Source: a virus
IMG/VR virus record: IMGVR_UViG_3300042881_000914
Span: 1 to 31,890 of that record
DNA length: 31,890 nucleotides
Reading direction: 5' to 3' (one strand)
This document shows, piece after piece, positions 30,352-31,890 of this stretch. The translations under genes were made by a program, and so were the position numbers. Each line of letters opens with the position of its first letter. Position 1 is the stretch's first letter. Under the pieces are notes generated by a model that was given only the letters and a program-made list of their open reading frames with translations, did not search any database and had not been told where the DNA came from.

Positions 30352-30654
30352 TTAGTCTCCTTGCATCAAGCTAATAATCCGCCGCTCAATATCGCTGATT
30401 TGCTTTTTAAGATCGCGAATTTCATTTTCTTTGTCATTTTTCTTATGCTCTTCCCACCAAGCAGAAAGCTCGGCGTTTTCCAGAAAGTACGATGGAAATG
30501 ATGATTCCACTTTTTTACACAGACTGCAAAGCATCCTAGTTAAGTTGTGAATCATAGATTCAAGGTGCTCGGTAACAACATCTTTAGGATACTGCTGAGC
30601 AGGGAAATTTTTTTTATATTCTAATCCATTGAGGTATGAGTCCCAGCAAGGCAT
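30352..30654 (-). CDS. Hypothetical protein with C-terminal coiled coil, 100 aa
   Basis: N-terminal part has MPCWDSYLNGLEYKKNF and a helix with CSLCKKVESSF (a C-x-x-C pair). Then ELSAWWEEHKKNDKENEIRD leads to a coiled coil KQISDIERRIISLM. The WWEEHKKxDK pattern recurs in small phage proteins. It lies one base after the preceding gene. Perhaps an assembly or DNA-metabolism accessory protein; no family was recognised. Confidence 0.55.
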   Translation of the reverse strand: MPCWDSYLNGLEYKKNFPAQQYPKDVVTEHLESMIHNLTRMLCSLCKKVESSFPSYFLENAELSAWWEEHKKNDKENEIRDLKKQISDIERRIISLMQGD

Positions 30655-30655
30655 A

Positions 30656-30862
30656 TTATTCGTTCCAAAGTTTAAGTTTTAATTTCTTCGCCAGTCCTAT
30701 CACAGCGTCCACCTCTGTCTCATCGGAGTTGTTGAAGCGAGTTTCAGTCTTGTACGCCACCCATTTCCCATCATCGCGGCGCATTGTCTTGATTCCCTTC
30801 TTCTCCTGCCACTTGAGGCGCGGTGAAAGCTCTTCTGGTAGGTCGTTAAATAGCAACTCCAT
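30656..30862 (-). CDS. Hypothetical protein, 68 aa
   Basis: Encodes MELLFNDLPEELSPRLKWQE... The centre is beta-like (TMRRDDGKWVAYKTETRF) and the end a helix (VDAVIGLAKKLKLKLWNE). The start AAAAACTATG matches the local start context. Its first 17 bases overlap the end of the small gene at 30846-31004 in another frame. No family was recognised. Confidence 0.55.
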   Translation of the reverse strand: MELLFNDLPEELSPRLKWQEKKGIKTMRRDDGKWVAYKTETRFNNSDETEVDAVIGLAKKLKLKLWNE

Positions 30863-31004
30863 AGTTTTTAGCTAGGCGTTTGAGTGCTTCCATTAGTCCG
30901 CTCTTGCGATGCTTGGGCGATGCCAAGGCAGACATGAGGGACACGGTTAAATGCGGGTCGCTGCCAATGGCGCGAACGGGTTTGTAGATTTGTTTTAGTT
31001 TCAT
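30846..31004 (-). CDS. Small basic protein, 52 aa
   Basis: ATG 31004 to TAA 30846 encodes MKLKQIYKPVRAIGSDPHLT..., with the basic helical end GLMEALKRLAKNYGVAI. The start context ATAACACTATG is the same as for neighbouring genes. It fills an otherwise empty gap of about 140 bases and joins the next gene with a 17-base overlap. Short, so easily missed. Function unknown. Confidence 0.55.
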   Translation of the reverse strand: MKLKQIYKPVRAIGSDPHLTVSLMSALASPKHRKSGLMEALKRLAKNYGVAI

Positions 31005-31008
31005 AGTG

Positions 31009-31215
31009 TTATTCTTTGATCGTGTTTAGTTCTTTTTTGTGTCTCCAGACTTCAAGACCCCTGCCAGTATCCACGAGGGAGAAGTTGCATCCCCTCATGT
31101 CACGCAGGACGGTGCGAAGCCATCTCATTTCGTGCTCGTAGTCTTCTCTGTATGGGCGAGTAAGCGGGACATGACCCAGTTTCTGCGCCTCCATCGGTGT
31201 CAACATTTCAATCAT
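31009..31215 (-). CDS. Hypothetical protein, 68 aa
   Basis: Encodes MIEMLTPMEAQKLGHVPLTR... with the core EMRWLRTVLRDMRGCNFSLV and DTGRGLEVWRHKKEL. A compact alpha/beta unit. Both a first ATG (31215) and later in-frame ATGs are possible; the first has the context AACACTTATG. No family was recognised; gene packing supports it as real. Confidence 0.55.
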   Translation of the reverse strand: MIEMLTPMEAQKLGHVPLTRPYREDYEHEMRWLRTVLRDMRGCNFSLVDTGRGLEVWRHKKELNTIKE

Positions 31216-31285
31216 AAGTGTTATCGGAAAGTGGTTTGCCCTGCGATGAACCCTCGGGCCAAGGGATGGATACCCATCTTGTCAT
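31208..31285 (-). CDS. Very short frame, 25 aa
   Basis: ATG 31285 to TGA 31208 encodes MTRWVSIPWPEGSSQGKPLS... It fits the gap between the SSB-like gene and the next gene, which it overlaps by 8 bases. Too short to judge by composition; kept because it packs as neighbours do. Confidence 0.3.
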   Translation of the reverse strand: MTRWVSIPWPEGSSQGKPLSDNTYD

Positions 31286-31304
31286 CACTCAAGATTCCCA
31301 CATG

Positions 31305-31610
31305 CTAAAAGGGGACATCGTCGAGTGGATCATCCCACTTGTCGGGATGGAGAGTCGCCTTAATCACGCTTGGCTTCTGTGCCTCCCAGTCAACGATCTT
31401 GCAGTTTCCGAGGATCGGGCCTTTCTCTCCTGCGGCTTTGCGCTCCTTGCTGATCTTCTGGACTACGAATCCATCGTATCCGTACTTGTCCTTCTCCTCA
31501 CGAATCAGAACCGTAACGGAGAGGTACTTCTTCCCGTTCTTTGGTGACTCATACAGAGCGGTCTTGTCGATCTTCGTTGTGTCCAGGCTAATGTCTATTG
31601 TTTGCTTCAT
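31305..31610 (-). CDS. SSB-like single-stranded DNA-binding protein
   Basis: A 101-residue beta-rich protein: TIDISLDTTKIDKTALY, GKKYLSVTVLIREEKDKYG, DGFVVQKISKERKAAGEKG and ATLHPDKWDDPLDDVPF. The last residues DDVPF echo the acidic tip of bacterial SSB (DDDIPF), which recruits partner proteins such as exonucleases and resolvases. The OB-like strand pattern and context with RecE- and RuvC-like genes support the call. The body is not close to E. coli SSB. It starts at AATACACCATG. Confidence 0.7.
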   Translation of the reverse strand: MKQTIDISLDTTKIDKTALYESPKNGKKYLSVTVLIREEKDKYGYDGFVVQKISKERKAAGEKGPILGNCKIVDWEAQKPSVIKATLHPDKWDDPLDDVPF

Positions 31611-31619
31611 GGTGTATTG

Positions 31620-31890
31620 TTATTTGATTGCCCACTTGGGGAATGAGAGTTCTTGGATTCCTTCAACTGCCTTGGGGAACATCTTCTCCGAGACACATTT
31701 CTGGTATTTGGCTATGGCGTTCATGTATCCGATTCGCCCTTGTTCGATGAAATCACCGGACAAGTTGACGATTGCGGTTTCATAAGGCGCAGATGTTTCG
31801 ACAAAGGCAAGCACGAAATTCGTGCGCTCCAGCCCCGTGGCGGCGTTGAACAGGTCGAGGTAGAGGGCGGCTTGCCAATGGTAGCCTCGG
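31620..31890 (-). CDS. RecE-like PDDEXK exonuclease (5' partial; C-terminal part)
   Basis: The frame is open to the right edge of the window (89 residues visible), so the gene begins beyond it; a GTG at 31814 is probably internal. The visible part, RGYHWQAALYLDLFNAATG, FVLAFVETSAPYETAIV and FIEQGRIGYMNAIAKYQKC, matches the C-terminal region of phage PDDEXK exonucleases of the RecE/DUF3799 type: the GYHxQAALYL helix, then a strand with a conserved acidic residue. The catalytic Asp/Glu-x-Lys is only partly in view. Such enzymes resect double-strand ends for annealing. It lies 9 bases from the SSB-like gene. Confidence 0.75.
   Translation of the reverse strand, partial: RGYHWQAALYLDLFNAATGLERTNFVLAFVETSAPYETAIVNLSGDFIEQGRIGYMNAIAKYQKCVSEKMFPKAVEGIQELSFPKWAIK

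Noticed and set aside
1-31890. CRISPR arrays, insertion sequences, integrase or tRNA genes
   Set aside because: Looked for and not seen; the only repeats are the short ones listed.

Overview
The window is part of the genome of a tailed double-stranded DNA phage (Caudoviricetes) with a podovirus-type virion. It carries an SU10/HK97-type capsid protein, a large portal, a nozzle-like tail protein, a run of Ala/Gln-rich putative ejection proteins and a pectate-lyase-type tailspike. No tail tube, sheath or tape-measure gene is recognisable. No integrase or lysogeny repressor is seen, so a lytic life style is likely but unproven, because both ends of the window are open. The host cannot be named. 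Most starts lack a Shine-Dalgarno sequence and instead have A-rich contexts ending in ATTATG or ACTATG, which suggests a host with little Shine-Dalgarno use (Bacteroidota-like, among others).

Bases 1-25496 are all on the + strand. In order they hold: a 5'-truncated nozzle-like gene, a repeat-bearing fibre, four putative internal or ejection proteins (3371-9069), small and large terminase, the portal with small genes around it, and an 867-base non-coding interval (15053-15919). After this come scaffold, major capsid, a putative decoration protein and a tail adaptor. Next are the pectate-lyase-fold tailspike, a second receptor-binding-type tail protein, two small membrane proteins (holin candidates), an M15 peptidase endolysin, a small HExxH metallopeptidase, a calcineurin-like phosphoesterase and a winged-helix protein.

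Bases 25666-31890 are all on the - strand and form a compact, overlapping early operon read leftwards. It holds a RecE-like exonuclease (cut by the window edge), an SSB-like protein with an acidic DVPF tail, several small unknown genes, a RuvC-like resolvase, two AT-rich HNH endonucleases, HTH and ribbon-helix-helix proteins and a DnaC-like helicase loader. The two operons converge on 25497-25665, which holds hairpins suited to termination in both directions.

The most striking object is the non-coding interval between the portal and scaffold genes. Two terminators close the upstream operon. The interval then holds what looks like a structured RNA of roughly 450 nt (about 15280-15745). It has an H-type pseudoknot, a 13-bp hairpin whose loop is complementary over 9 nt to the loop of a second hairpin (a kissing pair), and possible alternative pairings. 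The RNA is flanked by an unusual density of TGAC/GTCA half-sites just upstream of the capsid operon. I could not assign it to a known RNA family. By position and architecture it is a candidate for a phage ornate RNA (GOLLD/ROOL-like) or a packaging/assembly RNA, but this is inference.
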